Positions 26,691 to 35,070 are shown, counted from the first letter of the stretch. The stretch: 55,903 nt of DNA from Acinetobacter parvus DSM 16617 = CIP 108168 (GCF_000368025.1 NZ_KB849212.1:429819-485721); one strand, 5' to 3'. Numbers and translations are program-made. Notes: generated from the letters alone by a model not told the origin.

Positions 26691-27257
26691 TTAATCTATC
26701 AAGATATCTTCGTAGTCTGGAAGTAACACACATCTACAAGTCGGCTTGTAAATTTCCCAGTGTGAAAAGATAACATCTCTGTCATTTATAAAACTGAATG
26801 ATTTACCACTCAATTCCTTGCAAATATCAGGTGCTGGCTCGTAATTACCATAATTAAAAGTAATACTTTCAACATCCAACCTCTGCTGGCAATGAATGTT
26901 GTATAAAGTTAAATGCCTAGCAATGATCCAATTACGATACTCTTTGTCATTTATAAGTAAATCAACATTACATATTGGATCAAGTTGAGACACCTCTAAA
27001 AATTTCGCATATATCTTTTTTGAAATTTTATCGTACTTTTTTAACCATATGGATAGGTTTTCCAAAAATGGAATGATTGCTTCATCTTTTATTTCAAACG
27101 AGTCTACTGTGAAAATTGGTTCTTTATCATGTTGTCCAATAAAACCCATGGCGTTAGGTGTAAATTCCTTAACAATCAGTTCTCGTTCCGAATTAAAAAA
27201 CGTCTGTAACCACCAATCTGTTAGATCTATATTGAATAGTTGCATATCAATGTGCAT
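26691..27257 (-). CDS. Unknown protein sharing the C-terminal tail of the minor head protein
   Basis: The 188-residue product is rich in Asn, Ile, Phe and Trp, with no signal peptide or recognised domain. Its last residues, CRCVLLPDYEDILID, are nearly the same as the end of the minor head protein encoded at 34258-35070 (CRCTALPNYEDILID), and the DNA is also similar there. The start at 27257 overlaps the upstream gene by 11 bases; an internal ATG at 27245 is possible. The gene is more AT-rich than its neighbours and sits with the exported-protein gene inside the tail operon, which points to a moron. The function is unknown. Confidence 0.6.
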   Translation of the reverse strand: MHIDMQLFNIDLTDWWLQTFFNSERELIVKEFTPNAMGFIGQHDKEPIFTVDSFEIKDEAIIPFLENLSIWLKKYDKISKKIYAKFLEVSQLDPICNVDLLINDKEYRNWIIARHLTLYNIHCQQRLDVESITFNYGNYEPAPDICKELSGKSFSFINDRDVIFSHWEIYKPTCRCVLLPDYEDILID

Positions 27258-27915
27258 TCAATTTCGTTTCAAGTTTAGTCATATATAAATAAGCTTCTTT
27301 AAAGCCTTGTAAATTAGCTTCATTGTTATATTCATTCCCACTTAAATCATAAAAACGGCTTTTTACATCAATCCCATTTTTCATCTGACTTACAATTTGG
27401 TTATATTTTTCGTTTTCAAAAATACCATTAACGGAAATAGCCTTATTTTTATCAATTCGTAGTAACTGTTCCTTTTTAAAATTAAGATTGCTCATATTTT
27501 TAGTTGATGAAACCATCCTGCGGTTACGCGTGTGCATTATATTTACAGTGTTATTGAAAATTGCACATGTAACTTGGTCAGTTATTTTATCCTTCGTACA
27601 CTTAACCTGCCATGACTGATCTGGATAATTATGAAGCAGACCATAGCCAAAGTTAGCAACATCATTATCCATGTCTCTTATCATTATTGTATCTAAAGGC
27701 AAAAGCTTCATTTCAAAAAACACATTTGTATCTTCAAAAAAGTATATTTCGCTATCTTTATAATATGGCTTTAGTCCTTGGGCTAAATAATCACTTTCCT
27801 TAATCAACACCCCATCTTTAATTAAATTAGGAAAACGCTCACTAAATTTTTCCGCGTAAACATTAAATGAGCTTAATATAAAAATTATCAAGAATAGTCT
27901 AATAATATTTTTCAT
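27247..27915 (-). CDS. Exported protein of unknown function (moron)
   Basis: The 222-residue product begins with a type I signal peptide: MKNIIRL, a hydrophobic core (FLIIFILSSFN), then VYA-EK as a likely cleavage site near residue 21. The mature part has two cysteines (VKCTKD, VTCAIF) that could form a disulphide, and no known domain. The gene interrupts the tail operon between the chaperones and the tape measure. It is AT-rich and has a plausible promoter of its own. Those features suggest a lysogenic-conversion gene acting in the periplasm. Confidence 0.65.
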   Translation of the reverse strand: MKNIIRLFLIIFILSSFNVYAEKFSERFPNLIKDGVLIKESDYLAQGLKPYYKDSEIYFFEDTNVFFEMKLLPLDTIMIRDMDNDVANFGYGLLHNYPDQSWQVKCTKDKITDQVTCAIFNNTVNIMHTRNRRMVSSTKNMSNLNFKKEQLLRIDKNKAISVNGIFENEKYNQIVSQMKNGIDVKSRFYDLSGNEYNNEANLQGFKEAYLYMTKLETKLNAH

Positions 27916-27929
27916 TCCACACCAAGGCT

Positions 27930-27957
27930 ATTGTAAATTCCTCAAAACTCTACCCAA
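27930..27957 (-). promoter_or_regulatory. Candidate promoter of the two-gene moron
   Basis: On the minus strand TTGGGT (27957-27952), a 16-base spacer and TACAAT (27935-27930) precede the exported-protein gene, with the start point near 27923. This would allow expression in the lysogen independently of the late operon. The spacer is one base short of optimal. Confidence 0.45.
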
Positions 27958-27990
27958 CCAAGACTTAAAAATCAATCAGGGCAACCGTAG

Positions 27991-28251
27991 TTACCCTTGT
28001 GGGAATGCATTCAACATTTCTTCTAAATCTTCGTCATCGTCGTCATCTTGTGGATTTGAATTATCTTCAATCCCCATAAATGCTTCTAAAATTCGACAAA
28101 GACGCTGAATTCCAACATCAGCGGGAGGAAACTTTGTGTGATACTCATTCAATGCTTTGATTCTGGGTAAATCATAATGATCACGGATGTAATCGTATTC
28201 CTTACCTGTAGTCATCACTAAATGAGTATAAAGCTCCTCCCAGTCTATTCC
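27991..28251 (-). CDS. Frameshift extension of the tail assembly chaperone (gpT-like)
   Basis: A 75-codon frame is marked by a GTG-ATG at 28218, but the same frame is open back to 28251 and encodes GIDWEELYTHL, a typical start of tail-chaperone extensions. The upstream 103-codon gene ends TCG-GGG-GAA-TAG. A slip by -1 on the run of five G (28254-28250) reads GGG-GGA-ATA-GAC and joins this frame, giving a fusion of about 188 residues. The extension has an acidic stretch (PQDDDDDEDLEEML). Frameshifted chaperones located before the tape measure are conserved in siphophages. Confidence 0.75.
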   Translation of the reverse strand, partial: GIDWEELYTHLVMTTGKEYDYIRDHYDLPRIKALNEYHTKFPPADVGIQRLCRILEAFMGIEDNSNPQDDDDDEDLEEMLNAFPQG

Positions 28252-28556
28252 CCCGATTCACCTTCTTGTGCTTCTTTATTTTTCAGACCTGACACCGACA
28301 TTACCGCAGCCATAACTTCTTCAAGCTGATCCATGTAAAGCATATCTGCTACATCTTCGCGTGTGATGTCAGGATAATTACGCTTCAAAGATTTATGTGC
28401 AACATCAATCACTGTACCAACATCATTTGGCTGAAAGCCTTGTAATGCTGGTAAAAGCTTTTCAACTGCACCAAGCGACAACGGCGCAAAAACGAATGGC
28501 TGACCGTCAATTTGAATCGTGGTACCGCGTGGATTTTCAATTTCTTTAAACTGCAT
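28245..28556 (-). CDS. Tail assembly chaperone (gpG-like)
   Basis: The 103-residue protein (MQFKEIENPRGTTIQIDG, then a helical part with VIDVAHKSLKRNYPDITREDV) fits the short tail assembly chaperones that coat the tape measure before tube polymerisation. It ends at a slippery GGGGGAA next to its TAG, so a fraction should be extended into the 27991-28251 frame. It lies 7 bases below the major tail protein gene. Confidence 0.8.
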   Translation of the reverse strand: MQFKEIENPRGTTIQIDGQPFVFAPLSLGAVEKLLPALQGFQPNDVGTVIDVAHKSLKRNYPDITREDVADMLYMDQLEEVMAAVMSVSGLKNKEAQEGESGE

Positions 28557-28562
28557 TGATGG

Positions 28563-29330
28563 TTACTCCGAAGTGTTCCAAGAAAATACGCGGTTAAGGT
28601 CATCAGCCATCGGCTGAAACTCGAATTCAGGAAGATCATAATCATCCTGTTTAGAGCTAAACCCAAGTTTGTTACTGGTACAACGGAAAAATTCCATCCC
28701 CATAAACTTGCCTTTATATTCACGCTGCAGGTTCACTGCGAATTCAGGGGTATAACCCATATCTAAGTTATTCACTAAGCCTGATTTAGCACCCGCCACA
28801 GTTGCCGAATATTTAAAGCTGATAAAAACAACTTTGCCTACATCTGCTGTAGCAAAAGTATACGCACCTGTTGCTTCATCTACACTGTATTGCCCTGCCA
28901 CTGGTGCTGTAGTAACACGTGTTAATGGAATAGCTTTGGCATCGGTCACACCGAGGTTTTTAACATAAGTACCTGCATTTGGCACCACAGGTGTAACTGT
29001 TCCGCCTGTTGCAATTTTTTCGCCGTTAATGGTTTGAGTGACAACTTCAAGTCCGCCGTCTGCAATCACACCACCAAAGAAAATTGAATTAAGTAATGCG
29101 CCACTGATCCGTCCAATCGTGGCCTTACACTTGATTGAACCTTTTCCACGTGCCGCATCTACAGCAAACTGTCCACGACCGTACAACTCTTTCATATCAT
29201 ATGAAATATCTACTGAAGTGTTTTGCATCACTCCGACCTCAACAGGTGTCGGATTGCTTATAGGTTGTCCATAAACATCTAAAATAGGTGTAGCAAAAAT
29301 TTTGCCAGCACCAAATAAATATTGAGCCAT
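28563..29330 (-). CDS. Major tail tube protein
   Basis: The 255-residue protein starts MAQYLFGAGKIFATPILDVYG and continues with TPVEVGVMQNTSVDISYDMKEL. This pattern is seen in siphophage major tail proteins, which build a two-layer beta-sheet ring. The central, more variable region (about 95-190, TPVVPNAGTYVKNLGVTD) may be a surface-exposed insert. Position fits: it is followed by the two-frame chaperone and preceded by the tail terminator. A terminator hairpin precedes the ribosome site. Confidence 0.85.
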   Translation of the reverse strand: MAQYLFGAGKIFATPILDVYGQPISNPTPVEVGVMQNTSVDISYDMKELYGRGQFAVDAARGKGSIKCKATIGRISGALLNSIFFGGVIADGGLEVVTQTINGEKIATGGTVTPVVPNAGTYVKNLGVTDAKAIPLTRVTTAPVAGQYSVDEATGAYTFATADVGKVVFISFKYSATVAGAKSGLVNNLDMGYTPEFAVNLQREYKGKFMGMEFFRCTSNKLGFSSKQDDYDLPEFEFQPMADDLNRVFSWNTSE

Positions 29331-29354
29331 TTATTTTGACCTCTCAAAAATGAC

Positions 29355-29375
29355 AAAACCGCCATCTAAGGCGGT
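29355..29375 (-). terminator. Terminator upstream of the major tail gene
   Basis: ACCGCC (29358-29363) and GGCGGT (29370-29375) pair around a 6-base loop, with TTTTG following on the minus strand. It lies between the tail-terminator and tail-tube genes, directly before the latter's ribosome site. Confidence 0.6.
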
Positions 29376-29394
29376 CATCAATTAGGTTAATTGT

Positions 29395-29835
29395 TTAGTT
29401 GGTTGTTAAAATTTGAACTGGGATGATTGCAATCCCTTGTCCATCCAGCATTCCATCCACACCCTCATAAACTTCAATCGTTCCATCAATCCAACAATGC
29501 TCAACCAAGCCATTTAAGGTTTGATACTCACATATTTCTGGAAAGTCAGGTTTGATAGCTTCACGGATTGCATCAACAAAGGTATTAATCTGCGTCGAAA
29601 TTGCTTTAACTGGATCCGCTTCATAAACATATAAATATAAATCAGCACTTAGGATTATTTTGGCATTCAATCCCTTTACAGGATTTTCAGCTTGGTTTCC
29701 TTGCGTAACAAACAATGCTGGACGTTGATCGTTATGAACTATATTAAAATGTTTTAGACGCCGACTGACTGAAACCACACCTTGAATATCTGAAAGACGA
29801 TCAAATAAGGCTTGGTAAATAATTTCACTATCCAT
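29395..29835 (-). CDS. Tail terminator (gpU-like)
   Basis: The 146-residue protein (MDSEIIYQALFDRLSDIQGV, SADLYLYVYEADPVK, CWIDGTIEVYEGVDG) has the size, order and alpha/beta character of siphophage tail terminators that cap the tube after length is reached. It overlaps the upstream head-tail completion gene by 8 bases and precedes the tail tube gene. The assignment relies mainly on position and general similarity. Confidence 0.65.
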   Translation of the reverse strand: MDSEIIYQALFDRLSDIQGVVSVSRRLKHFNIVHNDQRPALFVTQGNQAENPVKGLNAKIILSADLYLYVYEADPVKAISTQINTFVDAIREAIKPDFPEICEYQTLNGLVEHCWIDGTIEVYEGVDGMLDGQGIAIIPVQILTTN

Positions 29836-30304
29836 TCAAACCTCGCTCAATCGCCTTGTCGATATTTTTGGGCACAATCTTGGCAATTTCATCCAGTGAA
29901 TCACGCATAAACCGCTTCTCTTTAACATTTACATTACGACTATGTGCTTTGACAAGAACATCGCGTGGCGTGATAGGTCTGCCAAAGGCTTGCTTGATAT
30001 GTCTTAAATGCTCTTTGATACTTAGTGCAGCAGATAATCCAAACTCATGGATAAATGCGTATTTAACATGCGCGCCACCAGCTGAAACAATCCCTTCAAT
30101 CACACCGCCTGACTCTTCAACTTTTGAGGCAAGTGAACCACGTAACCGCCCAGATTGAACATTCAGCCTCTGACCGCTTAGCATGTCTTCTTGCACCATC
30201 CTTTGAAGTTTTAAGGTTAATGCTGTGATTGTTCGACGTATTTCAACCTTTACACGATTATTTTCTTCGTTGAGTTGAATGTGAACATCTACAGAATCAA
30301 CCAT
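29828..30304 (-). CDS. Head-tail joining / tail completion protein (HK97 gp10-like)
   Basis: The 158-residue protein is highly basic. It has a long N-terminal helix (VKVEIRRTITALTLKLQR), the QSGRLRGSLASKV and YAFIHEFG motifs common to HK97 gp10-type neck proteins, and a helical C-terminus. It should connect head and tail. It lies between the small 30312 gene and the tail terminator, which it overlaps. Confidence 0.75.
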   Translation of the reverse strand: MVDSVDVHIQLNEENNRVKVEIRRTITALTLKLQRMVQEDMLSGQRLNVQSGRLRGSLASKVEESGGVIEGIVSAGGAHVKYAFIHEFGLSAALSIKEHLRHIKQAFGRPITPRDVLVKAHSRNVNVKEKRFMRDSLDEIAKIVPKNIDKAIERGLNG

Positions 30305-30311
30305 AAGTCAC

Positions 30312-30497
30312 CTATTTTGCAGTACCCGCTACAGCTTTTTTGGGTTCATCCACATAACGGGTAAAACCTATTGGTTGTAGTGCAAAGTAAATATCTTCTT
30401 TAGCTTCGACTAAACCATTTTTAACTTCATATGACTGACCAGCAACCACAATGCATGTGGATTTATATAAGTCAGGTGCTTGATATTTAAATGACAT
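30312..30497 (-). CDS. Small structural-region protein
   Basis: The 61-residue protein (MSFKYQAPDLYKSTCIVVAGQSYEVKNG and a C-terminal KKAVAGTAK) has no recognised domain. It is tightly packed between DUF4054 and gp10-like genes, so it is probably a small connector or decoration component. The beta-rich character is compatible with either. Confidence 0.5.
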   Translation of the reverse strand: MSFKYQAPDLYKSTCIVVAGQSYEVKNGLVEAKEDIYFALQPIGFTRYVDEPKKAVAGTAK

Positions 30498-30506
30498 ACA
30501 TTTCTC

Positions 30507-30890
30507 CTAAATGACAAATGCACCAACACCCAAACTATTAGGGTTAGTGCCTTTATCATCAATCGGGATTGAATTTTTTAATGCCAAATAACGTTGGCCA
30601 TAAATACTTTGATCATAGAATGTTTCTTTTGATGATCGGGCATAACTCACACTCTGACCAGCAATAGACATACTTGAAGCATTTGAAATAGCTGTACCAT
30701 TTGGATTGGCTTTTTGAACTTTTAGAATGTGTGCTGCATATAGACCTACAGCACGTTCTTTCAATTTTCCAAACTCAATGACAGAAACAACAATTTCAGC
30801 TTCTTCCAAAACTTCCGTTATCTCAGTGTCATTAGAATTATAAAGTTGGGAATCTGATTTAAATTTTTCCCGAAACGTCTGCGGATCCAT
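30507..30890 (-). CDS. Head-tail adaptor, DUF4054 family
   Basis: The 127-residue protein begins MDPQTFREKFKSDSQLYNS and has the helical LKERAVGLYAAHIL and a C-terminal DQSIYGQRYLALKNSIP segment typical of DUF4054 proteins found after capsid genes in this phage type. It likely binds the portal ring from below. It is 9 bases from its neighbour upstream and 9 from the one downstream, inside one operon. Confidence 0.7.
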   Translation of the reverse strand: MDPQTFREKFKSDSQLYNSNDTEITEVLEEAEIVVSVIEFGKLKERAVGLYAAHILKVQKANPNGTAISNASSMSIAGQSVSYARSSKETFYDQSIYGQRYLALKNSIPIDDKGTNPNSLGVGAFVI

Positions 30891-30899
30891 AGCTCACCC

Positions 30900-31289
30900 T
30901 TATTCTTTGGCTTGGGTTAATTTCGCCTGAAGTTGCTCAAGCGTTTCGTCATCAGCGAAAGTAATCCCAAGTTCAGTTAATTCAGCCTGAACTGTGGCTA
31001 ATGCCGAATCTTCAGCTGCTTTCGCTGCATCGGTTGCGGCACCATCTTGCTTTCCACTTTTACCGCGACCACCAGTTGAACCTTTACTTGCTGATTTTGT
31101 TACACCATCGTCAGCAATTTCAGTAACTGTTAAATCACCAGAATCGATAAGATGTTTAGCAAACTTATTTTTAGATAAAGCTTTATGTACATCTTCATCA
31201 ACAGAAGTCGGCACACCAGTAGGTAAAACAGCAAGTCCAGAAAAAACAAAAGCGGCTTGTAAGCCGCTATATAAATATGAATATTTCAT
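30900..31289 (-). CDS. Hypothetical structural protein with disordered centre
   Basis: The 129-residue protein has a short hydrophobic start (YSYLYSGLQAAFVFSGLAVLP), a glycine-, serine- and lysine-rich disordered segment (about 65-85, KGSTGGRGKSGKQDG) and an acidic C-terminal helix (LTELGITFADDETLEQLQAK). The C-terminal helix resembles small peripheral domains of head proteins. It sits directly after the capsid gene, where head-completion or decoration genes are common. The function is not identified. Confidence 0.5.
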   Translation of the reverse strand: MKYSYLYSGLQAAFVFSGLAVLPTGVPTSVDEDVHKALSKNKFAKHLIDSGDLTVTEIADDGVTKSASKGSTGGRGKSGKQDGAATDAAKAAEDSALATVQAELTELGITFADDETLEQLQAKLTQAKE

Positions 31290-31302
31290 AGTGATTTAAA
31301 CC

Positions 31303-32277
31303 TTATGCATGATCCAAATAGCGAAGCGAATCAACACGCTTCAACCAAACACCCTGATATTTATAATGACCAGGTACTTTGATATCCAAACCTGCAGGTT
31401 GAGCAGCCAAGAATGAAACATCATCACATTTCATTTGGATGCACGATGGATCACGGCGGTAAATCACTGATCGATCTGCGCCAGCGGTACCTTTACCATT
31501 TGAACGCCCTAAACCACGAATCGTTAATGTCTTACCTTGTGTGGTAAAAATATTATTTTCTTCGATATATTTAAGGAATGTCTTACCACCTGAATCAGGT
31601 ACCACACGTGTTGATAAATGCATATATTGGTTTGATGCCATGAGATATGTGTCAGGCTGTACCGATACATCACCATCAAATAGGTTTTCGGAATCAGAAA
31701 GGCTGGCATTAAAATCACCAAGAATCTGTTCAATTGTGGCTGTTGCCCAATTATGCTGACCAGTAACAACCGTTACACCTGTCTGATCCAAGAAGCCTTT
31801 AACACCAGTTTTGCTATTGCCGTACCATGCAACTTGACTTAAATGCTTTTCTGCCGCTAAACGTGCTGACTGAACTTTATCGGCTTCTAAGGTCATACCA
31901 AGTTTTTGAGCAGCTTCAAGCTCCATAATTGAATATTGATAACCAATCGTACCAACCTTAATTGGCAATGCAACCGTGTCATATTCAACTTCAGCCAATG
32001 GGATATCATTGCCAGTACCCGCATAGTCTTTACCGATACCAACGCCCCATTTACGTGAAAGCACCTCACCACCACCAAAGACACCGTTTACAGGCATCAC
32101 AGGAATGTACTTGGCATAGTCCATGACCTGCTCAAGTTGCGGTGTGATTTCGTTTTGTTCTTCAATTTTGACAAAAAGCTGTGCCAATGCATCAAAGTTG
32201 AATGCATCACCAATAGCAGCTTGAACAATTTGAGCTACGGGAGTCAATCGTAGCTTCATCTGAGCGAGTTTACTCAT
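31303..32277 (-). CDS. Major capsid protein, DUF2184 family
   Basis: The 324-residue protein has the DUF2184 pattern: an N-terminal AQLFVKIEEQNEITPQLEQV segment, EVLSRKWGVGIGKDYAGTG, the PIKVGTIGYQYSIMELEAA block and a C-terminal VPGHYKYQGVWLKRVDSLRY. The family adopts the HK97 fold. It lies between the cement-like protein and head-tail adaptors, below the DUF2213 protease/scaffold gene. The long N-terminal region may provide part of the scaffold function. Confidence 0.87.
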   Translation of the reverse strand: MSKLAQMKLRLTPVAQIVQAAIGDAFNFDALAQLFVKIEEQNEITPQLEQVMDYAKYIPVMPVNGVFGGGEVLSRKWGVGIGKDYAGTGNDIPLAEVEYDTVALPIKVGTIGYQYSIMELEAAQKLGMTLEADKVQSARLAAEKHLSQVAWYGNSKTGVKGFLDQTGVTVVTGQHNWATATIEQILGDFNASLSDSENLFDGDVSVQPDTYLMASNQYMHLSTRVVPDSGGKTFLKYIEENNIFTTQGKTLTIRGLGRSNGKGTAGADRSVIYRRDPSCIQMKCDDVSFLAAQPAGLDIKVPGHYKYQGVWLKRVDSLRYLDHA

Positions 32278-32283
32278 AATTTG

Positions 32284-32754
32284 TTATGCCCCACGTAAAC
32301 GTACAACAGCTAAACCCTGTGCATTGGAAATCGTCTCCCATGATGCATTAGGCAATTGAGTACCATCTGTAGCAGATGGTGATAAGGAACCTAACGGCGC
32401 ATCAGTTGTGCCATTGGCAGTTTTGACATATACATTTGCTGTAATGTCTGTTACAGGTGTTGTAGCTTTTACCCAAAGTGATCCAATTGTCATGGTTGGT
32501 ACCATGTCAGTGGCTTGGTATGCTTCCTTACCAGCTGAATTCTTCCCAGACTTACCAACACCATGGCGAATAATTACCCCATATTTTTTATTGGTTGCAT
32601 CTGTCACATTGGAAACTGATTTACCATCAGTATTAATAATGACCACATCACCATCATTGGCCACACCAGCACCCGAAAACGGTAAAGATAAAATATCTTC
32701 TGGACCATTTAAACGAGCTTTCATACCAGGTGCAGCATCATATTGTTGAACCAT
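32284..32754 (-). CDS. Capsid cement / structural cation-binding protein
   Basis: The 156-residue beta-rich protein (LPFSGAGVANDGDVVIINTDG, KYGVIIRHGVGKSGKN, ASWETISNAQGLAVVRLRGA) is like the small structural proteins encoded next to DUF2184 capsids that trimerise on the shell. It is 6 bases upstream of the capsid gene and follows the DUF2213 gene. The precise name is inferred from position and composition. Confidence 0.65.
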   Translation of the reverse strand: MVQQYDAAPGMKARLNGPEDILSLPFSGAGVANDGDVVIINTDGKSVSNVTDATNKKYGVIIRHGVGKSGKNSAGKEAYQATDMVPTMTIGSLWVKATTPVTDITANVYVKTANGTTDAPLGSLSPSATDGTQLPNASWETISNAQGLAVVRLRGA

Positions 32755-32766
32755 GATGTTCCTTCC

Positions 32767-33966
32767 TTAAATTGTTTTATATGCAGTCGCTTTGCTATAG
32801 CCCTGCTCTTGTTTACCCAAGTTTGGATCTTGATCTCCAACTTTTTGTTGTTGTTGGAAATTAAGAGCATCATTCACTGGATTTGTTGGTACCGTACCTT
32901 TAACTGCAGACAGCGCACGGAAAGCGGTATCAATCTGCTCAGTCTTGGCATCACCTACCGAAACAGATCCTAATAATGCGCCCACCAAAGCATCACCGGC
33001 TTTAGCTGCAATCACATCACGCTTGATCTGCTCACAACTACAACCATCCGTTTTAATCGTTGGTACTAACGCTTTGGCATCGGCAACTACGGCGGCACGT
33101 TCAGTTGCGGCCTGTTCCAACTTTTCAGGTGTAATCTGGTTTCGTTCCAAATCCCCAACTTTTTGCTCTAGTGTGGCTTTATCTGTATGGAGTTTATCTA
33201 CAACCGCTTGAACGGCCGTTAATTCGTCCCCAATCGAAAATTGCTGGTCACCTACTTTCAATTTTGCAGCCTTTAGATTCTTCAGCTGCTCTTCTTGAAT
33301 CTTTAATGCATCTGCCAGGGCTTTGTTATCGCCAATGTCAAAACGCATACCGTTTACTGATACTTCCATTGTTTTATCCTCGTTTGGATGATTGTGATTT
33401 TGGTCACCGATGCGGCAATCACCACCGCAACGGCCGTATTTCACCAGCGCCATGTGATCGCCGTTAAAATTGATAAACTTAGCTTGATAAGGCGTGCCAT
33501 CTGGTGCTATACCTTGCTCAAGAACTAAAATTGCTGCGTAACCAAGGGACATCTCGATACGCTCATTACTTTGAATAAGATCGATACTGATCTTGTCCTT
33601 AATGAGCAAATCCCCGACTAGGTAATCACCTTCTTGGCGCACATTCTCACAGTAGCCAATGTGGTAATCCTTCCAGTTAGAGGCGTTAATCTCGTTCTTA
33701 GGTGGGTGATAGTCAGTAACATCTACGCCATTGAAGCTTTGGACGGCTTCAGGTTTAAAAAGCTCGTCTGCAGGCGTATAAACATTAATCGTCTGATCAG
33801 GTGTAAAGCCTTCTAAGTTTGAAAACTCATATGCCTGGTACTGGCGTACCTGAGGTGCTTTGGCCAAGCGAACGTTGACGCATTTCAGATACCCTTCTTT
33901 GGTAAATGAACGTGAGGATTCGCTTGGCGCAAAGTCACCAACTTTGAGTTGATAAATTATTTTCAT
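32767..33966 (-). CDS. DUF2213 prohead protease / scaffold protein
   Basis: The 399-residue protein has an N-terminal DUF2213 domain (about 1-185) with a His in VDVTDYHPPKNE, a Ser in RIEMSLGYAA and FNGDHMALVKYGRCGGDCR, features related to phage prohead proteases. A long coiled-coil, scaffold-like region follows (about 200-300, KIQEEQLKNLKAAKLKVGD and TLEQKVGDLERNQ), then a charged tail. A fused protease-scaffold just upstream of the capsid genes is usual in this phage type. A terminator hairpin lies immediately before its start. Confidence 0.8.
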   Translation of the reverse strand: MKIIYQLKVGDFAPSESSRSFTKEGYLKCVNVRLAKAPQVRQYQAYEFSNLEGFTPDQTINVYTPADELFKPEAVQSFNGVDVTDYHPPKNEINASNWKDYHIGYCENVRQEGDYLVGDLLIKDKISIDLIQSNERIEMSLGYAAILVLEQGIAPDGTPYQAKFINFNGDHMALVKYGRCGGDCRIGDQNHNHPNEDKTMEVSVNGMRFDIGDNKALADALKIQEEQLKNLKAAKLKVGDQQFSIGDELTAVQAVVDKLHTDKATLEQKVGDLERNQITPEKLEQAATERAAVVADAKALVPTIKTDGCSCEQIKRDVIAAKAGDALVGALLGSVSVGDAKTEQIDTAFRALSAVKGTVPTNPVNDALNFQQQQKVGDQDPNLGKQEQGYSKATAYKTI

Positions 33967-33980
33967 AAATTGCGCCCATA

Positions 33981-34001
33981 AAAAAACCCACCGAAGTGGG
34001 T
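33981..34001 (-). terminator. Terminator upstream of the DUF2213 gene
   Basis: ACCCAC (33986-33991) and GTGGGT (33996-34001) pair with a UUCG tetraloop on the minus strand, followed by six U and the start region of the next gene. Confidence 0.75.
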
Positions 34002-34017
34002 AAATGATTAAGATAAT

Positions 34018-34209
34018 TTAAGGCTTTAAATAGACTCTAATGGAATGTTCACCTCTGGCAGCGTTGTAACTATGTTCTACATCTCGCACAGTTCCTGAAA
34101 CCTCTTCACCGTGCCTAGTTACACCAAGAAATGACTCACCAATCCGTGGTAACACTTCTAAATTTGCATCAATTGCTAGAAGATCATGGCCAACGATTTC
34201 AACTTGCAT
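34018..34209 (-). CDS. Small conserved-looking phage protein
   Basis: The 63-residue protein (MQVEIVGHDLLAIDANLEVLP, then GESFLGVTRHGEEVSGTV) looks like a compact beta barrel of the SH3 kind. It lies between the minor head and DUF2213 genes. It has no recognised family and may be a small head component. Confidence 0.5.
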   Translation of the reverse strand: MQVEIVGHDLLAIDANLEVLPRIGESFLGVTRHGEEVSGTVRDVEHSYNAARGEHSIRVYLKP

Positions 34210-34257
34210 AATAAAATTCCAATGTGATAATTCCTAACTTTATGAAAGTTAAATAAT

Positions 34258-35070
34258 TTAATCAATCAAAATATCCTCATAATTTGGCAACGCCGTACAT
34301 CGGCAACGAATAGGCTCACCAGGATGCCCACCCGTTGGTGGTGTATCCCAACGAAATGTCTTACCCTGCTTATGCTGATGGTCTAAACGCACTCGTTCAT
34401 CTTTGGCCGTTTGCCAGGTGTAAGTTTCAACCCCCATGGATAACTGACGTGCCTTGTTGATCTGGCCATTAATCTTACCCATCTGATCTGCTGCAATTAA
34501 ACGTGCACGGTAATCGGTAGTTTGGCCAAGCTTTGCAATTTCCTTTGCTAACTCTTCGTTTGTCTGGCCTGTCTGCAATGCATTTAATACAAGTGCCTCA
34601 ACTTTGTCAGAGTATTGCTGTGGTATTGATTTGATTAAAGCAACGTTCGCCTCAATATTGGTATCAACCACATCCTGGATATCAGCAGCACGATAAAACG
34701 GCGTTAGGTCCACCCCGATAATTGACTTGGTATGTTCAGCAATTTGCTTGTCCACGTCTTTAGTTGTGTCACCGACAACTTTCTGAGCAATTGGCCTAGC
34801 AATCTCTATTACATACTTAGTAAGCTTTCCTTTAAACGCCGCAATCATGTCAGAAAACCAAGCATCACCGATATTCTGGCCAACTGTTGGTATGATTAAT
34901 TCCTTTGTCTGATCCTGACAATATTTAGAAATGGCCAATAATTGCCGCATATAGTAAAACTCTATACGGCGATTTACTTTTACTGGCCTTGGCTTTGTTG
35001 CCCTACGCCCCTTTTTACGTTTCTTCGTTTCCTGCAGGTGGGGTTTCAGAATCTGGATTATTGTCTTCAT
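34258..35070 (-). CDS. Minor head protein, SPP1 gp7 / MuF type
   Basis: The 270-residue protein has a basic N-terminus (KKRKKGRRATKPRPVKVNRR) and the MuF core: AEHTKSIIGVDLTPF, NEELAKEIAKLGQTTDYRARL and YTWQTAKDERVRLDHQHKQG. The conserved end is GEPIRCRCTALPNYEDILID. It enters the capsid through the portal and may travel with the DNA. From the ATG at 35070 it overlaps the portal gene by 56 bases; a later start would lose the basic tail. Its C-terminal tail is echoed in the 26691 product. Confidence 0.85.
   Translation of the reverse strand: MKTIIQILKPHLQETKKRKKGRRATKPRPVKVNRRIEFYYMRQLLAISKYCQDQTKELIIPTVGQNIGDAWFSDMIAAFKGKLTKYVIEIARPIAQKVVGDTTKDVDKQIAEHTKSIIGVDLTPFYRAADIQDVVDTNIEANVALIKSIPQQYSDKVEALVLNALQTGQTNEELAKEIAKLGQTTDYRARLIAADQMGKINGQINKARQLSMGVETYTWQTAKDERVRLDHQHKQGKTFRWDTPPTGGHPGEPIRCRCTALPNYEDILID

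Noticed and set aside
34258..35070. MuF protein with a fused C-terminal toxin
   Set aside because: The protein ends right after the conserved gp7 tail motif, so there is no room for a toxin domain.
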